23,818 nt of DNA from a virus. Below are positions 15,363 to 22,889 of the stretch, piece by piece (the stretch's first letter is position 1; each line of letters opens with the position of its first letter). Both the position numbers and the translations under genes were made by a program. The stretch spans positions 1 through 23,818 of the IMG/VR virus record IMGVR_UViG_3300000405_002088. One strand, given 5' to 3'. The notes below the pieces were generated by a model that saw only the letters and a list, made by a program, of their open reading frames with translations, was not told where the DNA came from and ran no database searches.

Positions 15363-17093
15363 TCAATAAACGATGATGGGGAGATAGGCTCGGTTTTTCG
15401 GGCGAGTCTCAGCACCGCCATAGGCAAGCAATGGTGATGCACGGCTCACGTTGCCGCCGGATGCATAGTCATAAACGGCACCGCCTCCACCAAATATCCA
15501 GTAAGCCGCGCCGTTGGTATGGTTGTGTGACTCCACCGATTGGCCTTCTTCCGAGCCAACCTGACGGCCCGTGAATGTTGCATTGACGGCACCCCCGGCC
15601 GCAGCGGCTAATGACAAGGTGATGCTAGTTGCAGAGGTGATTGATTCGACAGTGGCCCCAGCCGGAACGCCAGGCGCTGTAAGGCTCTGTCCGATGTAGA
15701 GACCTTTGGTAGTGCCAAGCCCTGTGACAGCTTTGGACCCGGCAGTGAGCGTCATCGAAAAAACGGACTGGTCATAGCCACGGCTGCCATCTGTCGCACG
15801 TTCAAACAAGCCGCGATCATCCATGAGGCCGAAGGTTGTAGCGCCGCCTCCATTGCCGTAGCCGTGAAGGAAGAAGCGGCCCGCAGCGTTCGCTGTGGTC
15901 GCGGTTGCGTTCGCGGAGAGAGTGACCTGGTTGGCAGAATCAATGCTCTTGACGGTAGCCCCTGCCGGCACGGTCTCATGTTCGTAGGGCATTCCTACCC
16001 AAAGGTCGGAGGTGCGGGAGAGACCGCTAACGATAGCGCCGCCTGCATTCTGCGTGATGGTCCCGTTTCTAACCGGTGCCAGGATGTTGAAGAGGGCGGG
16101 ATACGTGGCACGCGGGTATGCACTTCCGTCACGTACCAGCGCCCAAGCTGGGCAATCCAGGGTCGGCCACTTGAGGGGAACGCCCGTCAGGGCGGCCGCT
16201 GCGCCGATGTTCTTACGGGCAGTCGAGGGGTCGGAAACATCCTGCAGGTTCTTACTTGCATCCAGGGGATTAACGACGGCGCCTGCCGTTTCGTTTTGCG
16301 AAATGGTGATGCGTGTCCCCTTCGGCCACGCCTTCGCCAGCGTAAATCGGCCGATGGTGTTGATGGTGAAATCAACATCCTTGTCGAGGCGTGCGCCGCC
16401 GATATGGGCCACCATGCCATTGGTGGTGACCTTCGTCACGTCGATCACCGTTTGGCCGGCCGCCAGGATCTGCGATTCCTCCACGGTGTTGACGTTGATT
16501 TTTACGCCGGCGGTCAGGTCCACCCATTCCACGTCGCCACTGGCGTTCGTCTTCTTGCGCAGGACCTGGCCGACCAGACCGCCGGGGATAACGTCAGCGG
16601 GACTGTGCGTATGCGCCTTCTGCGCCGCATAGCTTTCAAGATAACTTCGTGTGGCCAGCACTACGCTGGGATCAATTTTCAGCTCGACATTAGCTGCACT
16701 GGTCATGATGATGACCATGCGCACAACCTGAGTGCGGCCAGAACCCTCGGCGAGTTGCGGCTTGTAGGTCGGCGGGCAGTTGCCGTAGGCGATCAAGTCA
16801 CCATCTTCATCATAGAGCCCAAGCTCGCGCATCCACCACCCGCCTTCCTTCTCGGGAATGACGAGTTCAGCGATCACCTGATTAGTGTTGACTGGATCGC
16901 GGGAGAGCTGATTCAACAAGGCCTTGTACTGCTGGCCGATGAGCTTCGTGCGGGTCCGGTCGGGCGTAGGAACTACACCCCCGCCATCACCCACGGCCAT
17001 GTGAGTGAATCGCAGCGGAATGCCCAGGGCCTTGGCGTTAGCGTCCTTGGCTTCGCCCACGGCGGTTAGGATGCAATAGAAATTCTGTGCCAT
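15363..17093 (-). CDS. H: Tail fibre protein gpH
   Basis: A 576-residue tail fibre. Residues 1-155 are the baseplate-attachment domain found in P2-type fibres (MAQNFYCILTAVGEAKDANA, LRFTHMAVGDGGG, EGGWWMRELGLYDEDGDLIA). A linker and an SDPSTARKNIGAAA repeat-type segment follow. The tip (about 308-576) is a tail-collar domain, with WALVRDGSAYPRATYPALF, FGLMDDRGLFERATDGSRG, GSEEGQSVESHNHT and ETRPKNRAYLPIIVY. Two related modules of about 64 residues (345-408 and 446-509) are inserted into this fold. AGGAAGAA precedes the ATG. Fibres decide host range, so this region should vary between relatives. Confidence 0.92.
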   Translation of the reverse strand: MAQNFYCILTAVGEAKDANAKALGIPLRFTHMAVGDGGGVVPTPDRTRTKLIGQQYKALLNQLSRDPVNTNQVIAELVIPEKEGGWWMRELGLYDEDGDLIAYGNCPPTYKPQLAEGSGRTQVVRMVIIMTSAANVELKIDPSVVLATRSYLESYAAQKAHTHSPADVIPGGLVGQVLRKKTNASGDVEWVDLTAGVKINVNTVEESQILAAGQTVIDVTKVTTNGMVAHIGGARLDKDVDFTINTIGRFTLAKAWPKGTRITISQNETAGAVVNPLDASKNLQDVSDPSTARKNIGAAAALTGVPLKWPTLDCPAWALVRDGSAYPRATYPALFNILAPVRNGTITQNAGGAIVSGLSRTSDLWVGMPYEHETVPAGATVKSIDSANQVTLSANATATTANAAGRFFLHGYGNGGGATTFGLMDDRGLFERATDGSRGYDQSVFSMTLTAGSKAVTGLGTTKGLYIGQSLTAPGVPAGATVESITSATSITLSLAAAAGGAVNATFTGRQVGSEEGQSVESHNHTNGAAYWIFGGGGAVYDYASGGNVSRASPLLAYGGAETRPKNRAYLPIIVY

Positions 17094-17100
17094 TTCTTCC

Positions 17101-17730
17101 TCAGTTAATGCGTGCGGTGACAGTCATCGTGTCGATGATGTGCGCGCAGGCGTAGAAGCCGCGCGCAAGGGGTATCTCAATGGGGCCGGGGGAATACGGA
17201 TAGACCGTGGTTTCGTCGCCCAGGAATGCAGCGACGGCAATCGCGGCGCTACCCCGGACTTCCAGATGAATTGACAGGCCGATGAGATGCCGGGAAAGTG
17301 GCTTGGCGTCATCAATAAGCCGCTCCATTTCCAGGAACATTTCATCGGTAATACCTGAGTCCAGTACGCCGACCTCAAGAGCGAAGGTGCCGCGCGGACC
17401 GCGCGGTTCGGTCTGCCACCATTCACTGATCTTGATGATGTAGCCCAGCGACTCGACCACGCCGCGCACGGCGGCGATGGTGCCCTTGTGCTGGTGGATG
17501 TAGCGTGCGGCCTTGATCGTGCCGCGCTTGACGGACTCCGGCCAATTGTCGTCCCAGCGATCCACCGAGAAGGACCAGGCCAGGAACGGCAGCAGATCTA
17601 CCGGGCAGCGGTTCGGGTTCCACAGGTCGCGAATGGGCACCGGGGTGTCGGCCAGGGCAGCACAAGCCCGCGCAAGAGCCCGCTCCAGGGGCGTGGTGTT
17701 CGGCGGTAAGGTCGGGACCGGGTTATACAT
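17101..17730 (-). CDS. I: Baseplate protein gpI
   Basis: A 209-residue P2 gpI-family baseplate protein. The hallmark is RDLWNPNRCPVDLLPFLAWSFSVDRWDDNWPE followed by a helix (KAARYIHQHKGTIAAVRGVVESLGY) and EWWQTEP. It joins gpJ and the fibre in the baseplate wedge. ATG 17730 overlaps the J stop codon; a reading from 17799 would lie inside J. The C-terminus is about 30 residues longer than P2 gpI. Confidence 0.93.
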   Translation of the reverse strand: MYNPVPTLPPNTTPLERALARACAALADTPVPIRDLWNPNRCPVDLLPFLAWSFSVDRWDDNWPESVKRGTIKAARYIHQHKGTIAAVRGVVESLGYIIKISEWWQTEPRGPRGTFALEVGVLDSGITDEMFLEMERLIDDAKPLSRHLIGLSIHLEVRGSAAIAVAAFLGDETTVYPYSPGPIEIPLARGFYACAHIIDTMTVTARIN

Positions 17731-18646
17731 CGTCCACCTCCTCCAGCACTGCGGCGGTGATCTTGATGCCAGTGCAGCGCGCCGCCTGCGTACGTCCACA
17801 CAAAATATCGGCGGCCGGTGACTTCACAAAGACATTGCGCACGCCTTCGACTTTCAGCGCGGCCACGTAAGCATTGCGGTAGACGCTATAGCCAAGCGGG
17901 CGCAGCGGCTTGGCCATGGCCGCCGCATTTGCACGCGCGGCATTGACCGCGATAGCTGCCTCCGGGCCTTTCTCGACATACACCACGGCTTCCAGCTCGT
18001 AGTCCGTGACTTGGCCCTGTACCACCGAGACCAGATCGCCCAGCGGCCGGACATCCTCGGCCGACAGTGCGGCATCGACAGCTTGCAGCAGGTCGGCCGG
18101 CGCCTGCCAGTCGTCCGAGTTGGCCAGGACCGCCACGACCACTTCGCACGGTGCCGGGCTGACCGCGCGTGCATCCAGCACGCGGCCGTCAGCGCTGCGC
18201 GCGTGGAACTCGTAGGCGTTGCGTGGGCCTGCCGTAGAGAGTGCGTCCGGCGCTTCTTGGATGCGCAGTCGGTACGCGTCGTCGCCTTCCAATACCTCCG
18301 CCACCGGTGGCGAGGCGTCCGGATCTGCCTCGACCAATACCAGGCGCTTAACGTTGGCATTGGCGCCGATCTGGTCAAGGTCAGCGCCGATAGCGAACGA
18401 GAGCATGACTGCCTTGGCGGCATCGTTGACGCGGTTGCGCAGCAACAGCTCTTGGTAGGAGTTCTCCTGCAGCAGCTTGGTGGCCGGTTCAGACTCCAGG
18501 GACAGCACATTGCCAGCGGCCTCGCGCTCGTCTTCCGGCAGCAGCGCCAGCACGGCCGCCTTGCGGCTGGCCAGGACGGTTTCGAAATCCAGGGTTTCCA
18601 GCACTTGCGGTGCCGGCAGTAGCGACAGATCGATAGGCGAACTCAT
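17723..18646 (-). CDS. J: Baseplate assembly protein gpJ
   Basis: A 307-residue gpJ-type baseplate wedge protein (P2 gpJ is 302). The N-terminus PIDLSLLPAPQVLETLDFE and the block NDAAKAVMLSFAIGADLDQIGA are family signatures, followed by DDAYRLRIQEAPDALSTAGP. Four-base overlap with W upstream and eight-base overlap with I downstream. Confidence 0.95.
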   Translation of the reverse strand: MSSPIDLSLLPAPQVLETLDFETVLASRKAAVLALLPEDEREAAGNVLSLESEPATKLLQENSYQELLLRNRVNDAAKAVMLSFAIGADLDQIGANANVKRLVLVEADPDASPPVAEVLEGDDAYRLRIQEAPDALSTAGPRNAYEFHARSADGRVLDARAVSPAPCEVVVAVLANSDDWQAPADLLQAVDAALSAEDVRPLGDLVSVVQGQVTDYELEAVVYVEKGPEAAIAVNAARANAAAMAKPLRPLGYSVYRNAYVAALKVEGVRNVFVKSPAADILCGRTQAARCTGIKITAAVLEEVDDV

Positions 18647-18987
18647 TGCGGCGCCCCTTCACGGACCTGCACGGAGAATTCGACGGCCGCGCCGTTCGTG
18701 ACGCCCTGCAGGACGACGGAGACGGCGCCACTGGCGTCACGATTGAGGTTCACCGACGACAATGAGATGCGCGGTTCCCACAGGGCCAGGCGGTAAGCCA
18801 CGGCGGCATAGATGCGCAGGATGGTCACCCCATTCAGGGGCTGGTCGATAAGCTCGGGAATCTCGGAGCCGTAGCCCCGGCGGCAGATACGGGTTCCTAG
18901 CGGTGTCATCAGGATGTCGCGCACGGATTGCCGGATGTGATCAAGCAGCGACATGCTGCGGCCGGTGGATGCGTTCATGGCGATCAT
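18643..18987 (-). CDS. W: Baseplate wedge protein gpW
   Basis: A 114-residue protein of the gpW/gp25 family, which have lysozyme-like folds and form the wedge core. Signatures are GRSMSLLDHIRQSVRDILMTPLGTRICRRGYGS and LLxxP-like LIDQPLNGVTILRIYAAVAYRLALWEPRI. Its ATG overlaps the V stop (ATGA), and its stop overlaps the J start. Confidence 0.95.
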   Translation of the reverse strand: MIAMNASTGRSMSLLDHIRQSVRDILMTPLGTRICRRGYGSEIPELIDQPLNGVTILRIYAAVAYRLALWEPRISLSSVNLNRDASGAVSVVLQGVTNGAAVEFSVQVREGAPQ

Positions 18988-19628
18988 GGCAGCGGCACCC
19001 CGGATTTTTCGTCTCCGCGTTTGACCTCGCCGTGCGGGTGATTGCGCAGGCTGATGTCGCCGGCCTTGATGTCGCCGGTGGCCGTCACGTCGCCCTCGAT
19101 GACGATTGCTGCGCCACCGCCGCTGCCCAGGACCTTAGCCCCACTGTTCAGAGCGCTGAAGCCCTCCACCACGAGATTACCCTTGATGGTCACGTCACCT
19201 GTGCAGGTGGTCTGCGGCGCGTCAGCGGTCACCGCATCTGCCTTCACCAGGGCCGAGCTGCCGGCCGGCAGGATGGCCGACAGCGAGTGCTTGCCGAAAT
19301 CGTAGAGCACCACAGCGCCATCCGGGTAGTGGATGGCGCGAATTTTGAGGGAGGTCTGCGGCGCCGAGGACTCGGCCGAGAACAGGCCGGCCAGGACTTT
19401 ACCTTGGGTCAGGTCACCATTGGGCGAGAAGACAATGACCTGCTCGCCGATGGACGGCGGGCACCAATCGATGACATCACCAGCACGCAGCGCGATCCAT
19501 TGCAGCCAGGTGGTCAGCAATGAAGGCGACAAGCGCACGCGCACCTTGTCCGCATTGATCTCGGCAATCTTGCCGGTGCGGATCAAGTTGGGGATGGTGC
19601 GAACGAGTTCGGAGAGGTCGGGCGTCAT
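18984..19628 (-). CDS. V: Tail spike/baseplate central spike gpV
   Basis: A 214-residue membrane-piercing spike (P2 gpV is 211). The N-terminal OB-fold region (VRTIPNLIRTGKIAEINADK, RAGDVIDWCPPSIGEQVIVF) is followed by a beta-helix made of short Val/Gly repeats (TCTGDVTIKGNLVVEG, IVIEGDVTATGDIKAGD) and a tip with an HPH motif, matching the HxH iron site of P2 gpV, then a GDEKSGVPLP end. ATG 19628 fits the family start; a GTG at 19664 would add 12 residues. P2 has a late promoter ahead of V; none could be recognised here. Confidence 0.94.
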   Translation of the reverse strand: MTPDLSELVRTIPNLIRTGKIAEINADKVRVRLSPSLLTTWLQWIALRAGDVIDWCPPSIGEQVIVFSPNGDLTQGKVLAGLFSAESSAPQTSLKIRAIHYPDGAVVLYDFGKHSLSAILPAGSSALVKADAVTADAPQTTCTGDVTIKGNLVVEGFSALNSGAKVLGSGGGAAIVIEGDVTATGDIKAGDISLRNHPHGEVKRGDEKSGVPLP

Positions 19629-19687
19629 GCAACCCATGTTGCCGGATCGCGCGTGTGAAGGCACTTTATGGCGGGTTGATATCTGGC

Positions 19688-20155
19688 TTACCGACTCTCA
19701 AGATGACGCAAGAGGCTTTCGCGCAACAGCGTTTCGTCGGCTGTATTGAATCCCAAAAGGGGACGAGCCGGGTATTTGTAGCTCGGCCCGCGTGGTGCCA
19801 CCTTGTCTGGCAGGCCCTCATGATGCACACGTGCGATACGTGCCACCTTACCGAAGAACCCGACCGATGCCTGGCTGGCGTCAGCCTGTACTTGCAAGAA
19901 GGTGTTCGTCCGCAGCTTGTTGAACATCGCCGCCTTCTGGCGCTTGATCCGTCCAGACTTGCCGCGCAGTTCCTTGCGATTCTTGCGCGCCGGATAGGGA
20001 GTGCCGTCTGGTGCTACCTGCTGGGCGATCAGCCTGGCATGCTCCCTTCGCAAATCGTTGGCGACCTGGCGCACAAGCTGACGCCGTTGCGCCGGCTGCA
20101 CCTTGGCGATGAGCACACCGGCCCATTCTTCCAGGCGTTGCAGATCATCGCTCAT
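19688..20155 (-). CDS. S: Tail completion protein gpS
   Basis: A 155-residue gpS homologue (P2 gpS is 150), needed to finish the head-proximal end of the tail. The block LIAQQVAPDGTPYPARKNRK and MFNKLRTNTFLQ with FFGKVARIARVHHEG are typical. Start ATG 20155 overlaps the stop of R (ATGA); an upstream GTG or ATG inside R is less likely. Confidence 0.92.
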   Translation of the reverse strand: MSDDLQRLEEWAGVLIAKVQPAQRRQLVRQVANDLRREHARLIAQQVAPDGTPYPARKNRKELRGKSGRIKRQKAAMFNKLRTNTFLQVQADASQASVGFFGKVARIARVHHEGLPDKVAPRGPSYKYPARPLLGFNTADETLLRESLLRHLESR

Positions 20156-20637
20156 GGCAGGGACGGAACATCCCATTCGGCCAGCAAGCTATCGCCCTGG
20201 TAGAGCTGCCAGAAGTCATCAGCGAATGGCGGGGTGAGATTGGGCTCGCCGGCGTGGATGATTTCCAGCCGGCCGCCATCTTGCCGTTTGACAATGGTGC
20301 GCTCAGTGAGCGCCAGCTTGATCGACAGATCGAGAGAATCGGCGCTGTTCATGTCCACTTCGAAGCGGATGGCCTTCTTGGCGTTTTCCGGATTGGCAAA
20401 GGCTTCACGCTGATGAACCCGCATCCAGGCCAGCAGCGGCACGAACACCAGATCGAGGTCCAGCCCGATATCGGTCAAGATCAGATTCAAAACATACTCA
20501 TACTCGAAGGAGAGTCCGGCCGTGCCAGTGGCGCGCGATCCGCCCTCATCGATGAAGATGTGCAGCTTGTCCGGATTCTGCGCCAGATCCTTAATGGCCT
20601 TGCGCAGGTAATCCCGCAGGTTCTTGGGCTTGTACAT
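20152..20637 (-). CDS. R: Tail completion protein gpR
   Basis: A 161-residue gpR homologue (P2 gpR is 155). The start MYKPKNLRDYLRKAIKDLAQNPDKLHIFIDEG is highly characteristic, as are FEYEYVLNLILTDI and the ELS-like LALTERTIVK region. Its 5' end overlaps the spanin gene by 47 bases; the ATG follows GCGCGAGAAA. Confidence 0.94.
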   Translation of the reverse strand: MYKPKNLRDYLRKAIKDLAQNPDKLHIFIDEGGSRATGTAGLSFEYEYVLNLILTDIGLDLDLVFVPLLAWMRVHQREAFANPENAKKAIRFEVDMNSADSLDLSIKLALTERTIVKRQDGGRLEIIHAGEPNLTPPFADDFWQLYQGDSLLAEWDVPSLP

Positions 20638-21160
20638 TCATTTTCTCGCGCAAGGCGTTGTAGGCGTCGATCAGGGCATTGCTTTGTCGGATGGCGTCAT
20701 CGCCTTCGCTGGCGATGTCGTCAAGAAACTCTGCTGCCGCTGACGTAAGTTGGGCTCGCGCTTCCTGGCCAGCTCCGCCGGCAGCGCTGGTATCTGTGCA
20801 ACCGGCGCCGGTGGACACTGGAGCGACGACGGGGATTGACAGCCGGATAGCGCCGCTGCGCACGCCAGCAATAAAGGTATCTTTTTCATGGCGGGCGGAA
20901 TCCCTTTCATTGGTGAGCTTGTCGGTGATGGATTGGATAGCGTCGCGCGCGTTGCGCTCGGCCTGCAGCACCTGTTGCGTGCGTTCGGCCCTGGCATCGG
21001 CCGCTGCCTGATTCGCCTCGGCAATGCCCGCCTTTAGGCGGTCAATGTTGGCATCCTTGCGCCATCCCTGGATTGTCCAGGCAGATGCGAAGGCCACCGC
21101 CAGCAAACCGACGCCGAGCCCGGCACGCAGGCGGGTGCGCCAAGCGTCGGTCAGTGTCAT
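20591..21160 (-). CDS. Rz-like inner-membrane spanin
   Basis: A 189-residue i-spanin. An N-terminal anchor (GLGVGLLAVAFASAWTI, about 14-30) is followed by a long coiled coil (33-110, rich in Ala, Arg, Glu) and the family-like RSGAIRLSIPVV segment, a cysteine, and a C-terminal helix with ASEGDDAIRQSNALIDAYNAL. It would pair with the embedded lipoprotein to fuse inner and outer membranes in the last step of lysis. ATG 21160 overlaps the endolysin stop (ATGA); the open frame upstream to 21334 lies within the endolysin gene. Confidence 0.88.
   Translation of the reverse strand: MTLTDAWRTRLRAGLGVGLLAVAFASAWTIQGWRKDANIDRLKAGIAEANQAAADARAERTQQVLQAERNARDAIQSITDKLTNERDSARHEKDTFIAGVRSGAIRLSIPVVAPVSTGAGCTDTSAAGGAGQEARAQLTSAAAEFLDDIASEGDDAIRQSNALIDAYNALREKMNVQAQEPAGLPAQGH
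20671..20889 (-). CDS. Rz1-like outer-membrane lipoprotein spanin (embedded)
   Basis: A 72-residue lipoprotein read in a different frame wholly inside the Rz-like gene. It has a signal peptide MKKIPLLLACAAA with lipobox LSGC (cleavage before Cys17), and a proline-rich mature part (CPPAPVAQIPALPAELARK). AAAGGGA lies about 10 bases upstream of ATG 20889. Embedded proline-rich lipoproteins like this are the hallmark of Rz1 o-spanins. The corresponding P2 gene is lysC. Confidence 0.87.
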   Translation of the reverse strand: MKKIPLLLACAAALSGCQSPSSLQCPPAPVAQIPALPAELARKREPNLRQRQQSFLTTSPAKAMTPSDKAMP

Positions 21161-21687
21161 GCCAACACCCCGCCGGCGTCCAGGAAGGCCAAGTGCAGTT
21201 CCTCGCTGGTTTTCAGGGTCGGCAGTACGATGGCTTCGCCGCCTTCCCGCGTAAATGCCTTTTCGAGATCCACATAGCGATGCTCGAACTGGCCATAGCC
21301 GGCGCCCGGCAAGGATGCCCAAATGTTTTTGCACTTGGCGATGGCGTCAGCCAGGCGGCCGGCGTCGATATCGGGCAAGGCCCGGCATTCCTTGATCTGC
21401 TGCAGGGCGATGGCGTCTTGCACCTCCGGCCCGAATCCAGTCAGCCTGAGCTGCTTGCGGTAGATATCGTAGTAGCGCATCAGCAGCTGATACGCGCCGG
21501 CCGCCGTGGACCAATTCTTGATGCGAGGAATCCAGACACGCACGCGGGGATGATCAGCGTAGCTAGTAAAACGGGTGCGGCCGACAATCTGGTCATAGCC
21601 GCGGTCGCGCGTGGTCGGCGAATTGGACGTGCCTTCGGAGAAGCGCAGCATGCCCAGGAAGGCGCGGCGGTTGTCGATAGCGTTCAC
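21157..21687 (-). CDS. Endolysin, lambda gpR-type lytic transglycosylase
   Basis: A 176-residue endolysin that closely resembles lambda gpR (GH104 transglycosylase) rather than P2 gpK. Shared stretches are RRAFLGMLRFSEGTSN (Glu of SEGT being the catalytic acid), GYDQIVG, FTSYADHPR, AAGAYQLLMRYYDIYRKQL, DAIALQQIKECRALPDID and NIWASLPGAGYGQFEH. No signal peptide is seen, so the holin must release it. The GTG start at 21687 overlaps the holin stop (GTGA) and follows AAGGAAACGCT; the open frame runs further upstream, into the holin gene. Confidence 0.93.
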   Translation of the reverse strand: MNAIDNRRAFLGMLRFSEGTSNSPTTRDRGYDQIVGRTRFTSYADHPRVRVWIPRIKNWSTAAGAYQLLMRYYDIYRKQLRLTGFGPEVQDAIALQQIKECRALPDIDAGRLADAIAKCKNIWASLPGAGYGQFEHRYVDLEKAFTREGGEAIVLPTLKTSEELHLAFLDAGGVLA

Positions 21688-22058
21688 AGCGTTTCCTTCA
21701 CGTCGCGCGCCAGCTCGGCAATGTCCTTGCCCTGGCGCCGCTGAAACCACAGCGCCACGGCCCGCGTAATCCACCAGGCCGGCGCGCCCACCATCAAATC
21801 GACCGGTTTCGGGCCGAGCACGGCGGCAATCGACGGTACATGCTGCAGCAGTACCGAAAACGCCAAGTCTCCAAACATGATGGAGAACGCCCCCGCGCAG
21901 GCCAGACGCACCACGAATTCCTTTTCGTTGAACGAGCCATCGACGTTGCGCGGCGGCAGGACGATATAGAGCAGCGCGGCACCGACCATGCCGAGCACGG
22001 CCTTGATGCCGTAGATTTTCAGGATGGCAGCGATGCCACCGGCGGATTCTGCTGCCAT
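21684..22058 (-). CDS. Phage holin
   Basis: A 124-residue small membrane protein in the holin position between X and the endolysin. Hydrophobic segments are visible at about 12-34 (YGIKAVLGMVGAALLYIVLP), 50-72 (LACAGAFSIMFGDLAFSVLL) and 85-105 (GAPAWWITRAVALWF), followed by a charged C-terminus (QRRQGKDIAELARDVKE). ATG 22058 follows AAGGGGAAA; ATG 22094 would add 12 residues. It should form the inner-membrane holes that set lysis timing. Confidence 0.85.
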   Translation of the reverse strand: MAAESAGGIAAILKIYGIKAVLGMVGAALLYIVLPPRNVDGSFNEKEFVVRLACAGAFSIMFGDLAFSVLLQHVPSIAAVLGPKPVDLMVGAPAWWITRAVALWFQRRQGKDIAELARDVKETL

Positions 22059-22098
22059 AACGTGGTTTCCCCTTGTCAGTGATTTGGTATTCATGTTG

Positions 22099-22308
22099 TC
22101 AGTCCCACAGGCTGATGCTGTCTTGCGTGGTGATGGGCGCTTCCACTGCGGCGGGCAGCGTGACCATCGTTCCCGCTGGCAGTACGGCACCCAGCGCGGC
22201 CAAGGAAGGATTGAGCGCAAGCGCCTGCTCCACGTAGCCGCTACTGGCGCCCAGGTAGCGAAACACCAGGGCATCGAGGGTGTCGCCCTGCTGGCTGCGC
22301 ACCTGCAT
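22099..22308 (-). CDS. X: Tail protein gpX
   Basis: A 69-residue gpX homologue. GDTLDALVFRYLGASSGYVEQALALNPSLA is a LysM-like fold typical of this family, followed by LPAGTMVTLP. It is a small tail or tail-tip component. Its start overlaps the stop of L, as in P2. Confidence 0.94.
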   Translation of the reverse strand: MQVRSQQGDTLDALVFRYLGASSGYVEQALALNPSLAALGAVLPAGTMVTLPAAVEAPITTQDSISLWD

Positions 22309-22799
22309 CAGATCAGCTCCACGGTTGCATGCGTGCGGCCGAGAATGTCATTGATGGCCCAATGCCCATTACGGCGCTGCAAGTCCGGCGCCGTGTCCAT
22401 CCATTCCATGTTTTTCTTGTCGGTCAGCGCGCTCGCGGTGGTGTCGTAATCCCGATAGCTTTCGAAGATGTCGGCCTTGGCGAAGCTGTAGACGGCGCGA
22501 CGGTAGTGCGCCACGTACTGGCTTTCGCCGTCCACCTTGAGCGCGGGCACCTCTTCCAGCTTCTGGATGCCCCTGGCGAGGTGGTCCGCTTGCCAGTCCC
22601 GCAGCAAGCGATTGGTGGTCAGGATTGCATCCACCAGAGCGGGACGCAGGCGCGCATCGGTCACCGTCGAATCCAGCCGCATGGCGTCCCGCATGGCTGG
22701 CATGCTGATATCTGGGAAAAAGCCGTCATTGGTGATGTCCTTCACGTCGGCCGGCACGGTCGGCCCCGCCGTCACCGGCACGTCGTCGATATAGCTCAT
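22308..22799 (-). CDS. L: Head completion protein gpL
   Basis: A 163-residue gpL homologue that stabilises the filled head and makes the connector. Family features are NDGFFPDISMPAMRDAMRLDSTVT, RLRPALVDAI, the AHYRRAVYSFAKADIFESYRDYDTT block and the C-terminal DILGRTHATVELI. ATG 22799 (MSYIDD) gives a length in line with relatives; ATG 22835 would add 12 residues but lies at the loop edge of a strong RNA stem. Neither start has a clear ribosome site. Confidence 0.92.
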   Translation of the reverse strand: MSYIDDVPVTAGPTVPADVKDITNDGFFPDISMPAMRDAMRLDSTVTDARLRPALVDAILTTNRLLRDWQADHLARGIQKLEEVPALKVDGESQYVAHYRRAVYSFAKADIFESYRDYDTTASALTDKKNMEWMDTAPDLQRRNGHWAINDILGRTHATVELI

Positions 22800-22816
22800 G
22801 GTCTTGATGTCATTGG

Positions 22817-22871
22817 GGGGCGGTGGCCGAGACATCCAACGAACAATGTCGCTTCCGTCTCGGGCCGCCCC
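22817..22871. other. Long interrupted stem-loop between M and L
   Basis: Outer arms GGGGCGG (22817-22823) and CCGCCCC (22865-22871) and inner arms CCGAGAC (22827-22833) and GTCTCGG (22857-22863) pair to give 14 base pairs with a small internal loop and a 23-base terminal loop. It fills most of the M-L gap and has no T run. Confidence 0.6.
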
Positions 22872-22889
22872 TGCGCCGTGGGGTGCTCT

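Noticed and set aside
15864-17069. 401-codon plus-strand frame opposite H
   Set aside because: Antisense to a clear tail fibre gene, no domain or ribosome site.
19629-19760. Ogr-dependent late promoter box (TGT-N12-ACA) ahead of V
   Set aside because: I scanned this gap and the gaps near FI and H by eye and found no TGT-N12-ACA match. The box may be diverged or lie inside coding sequence.
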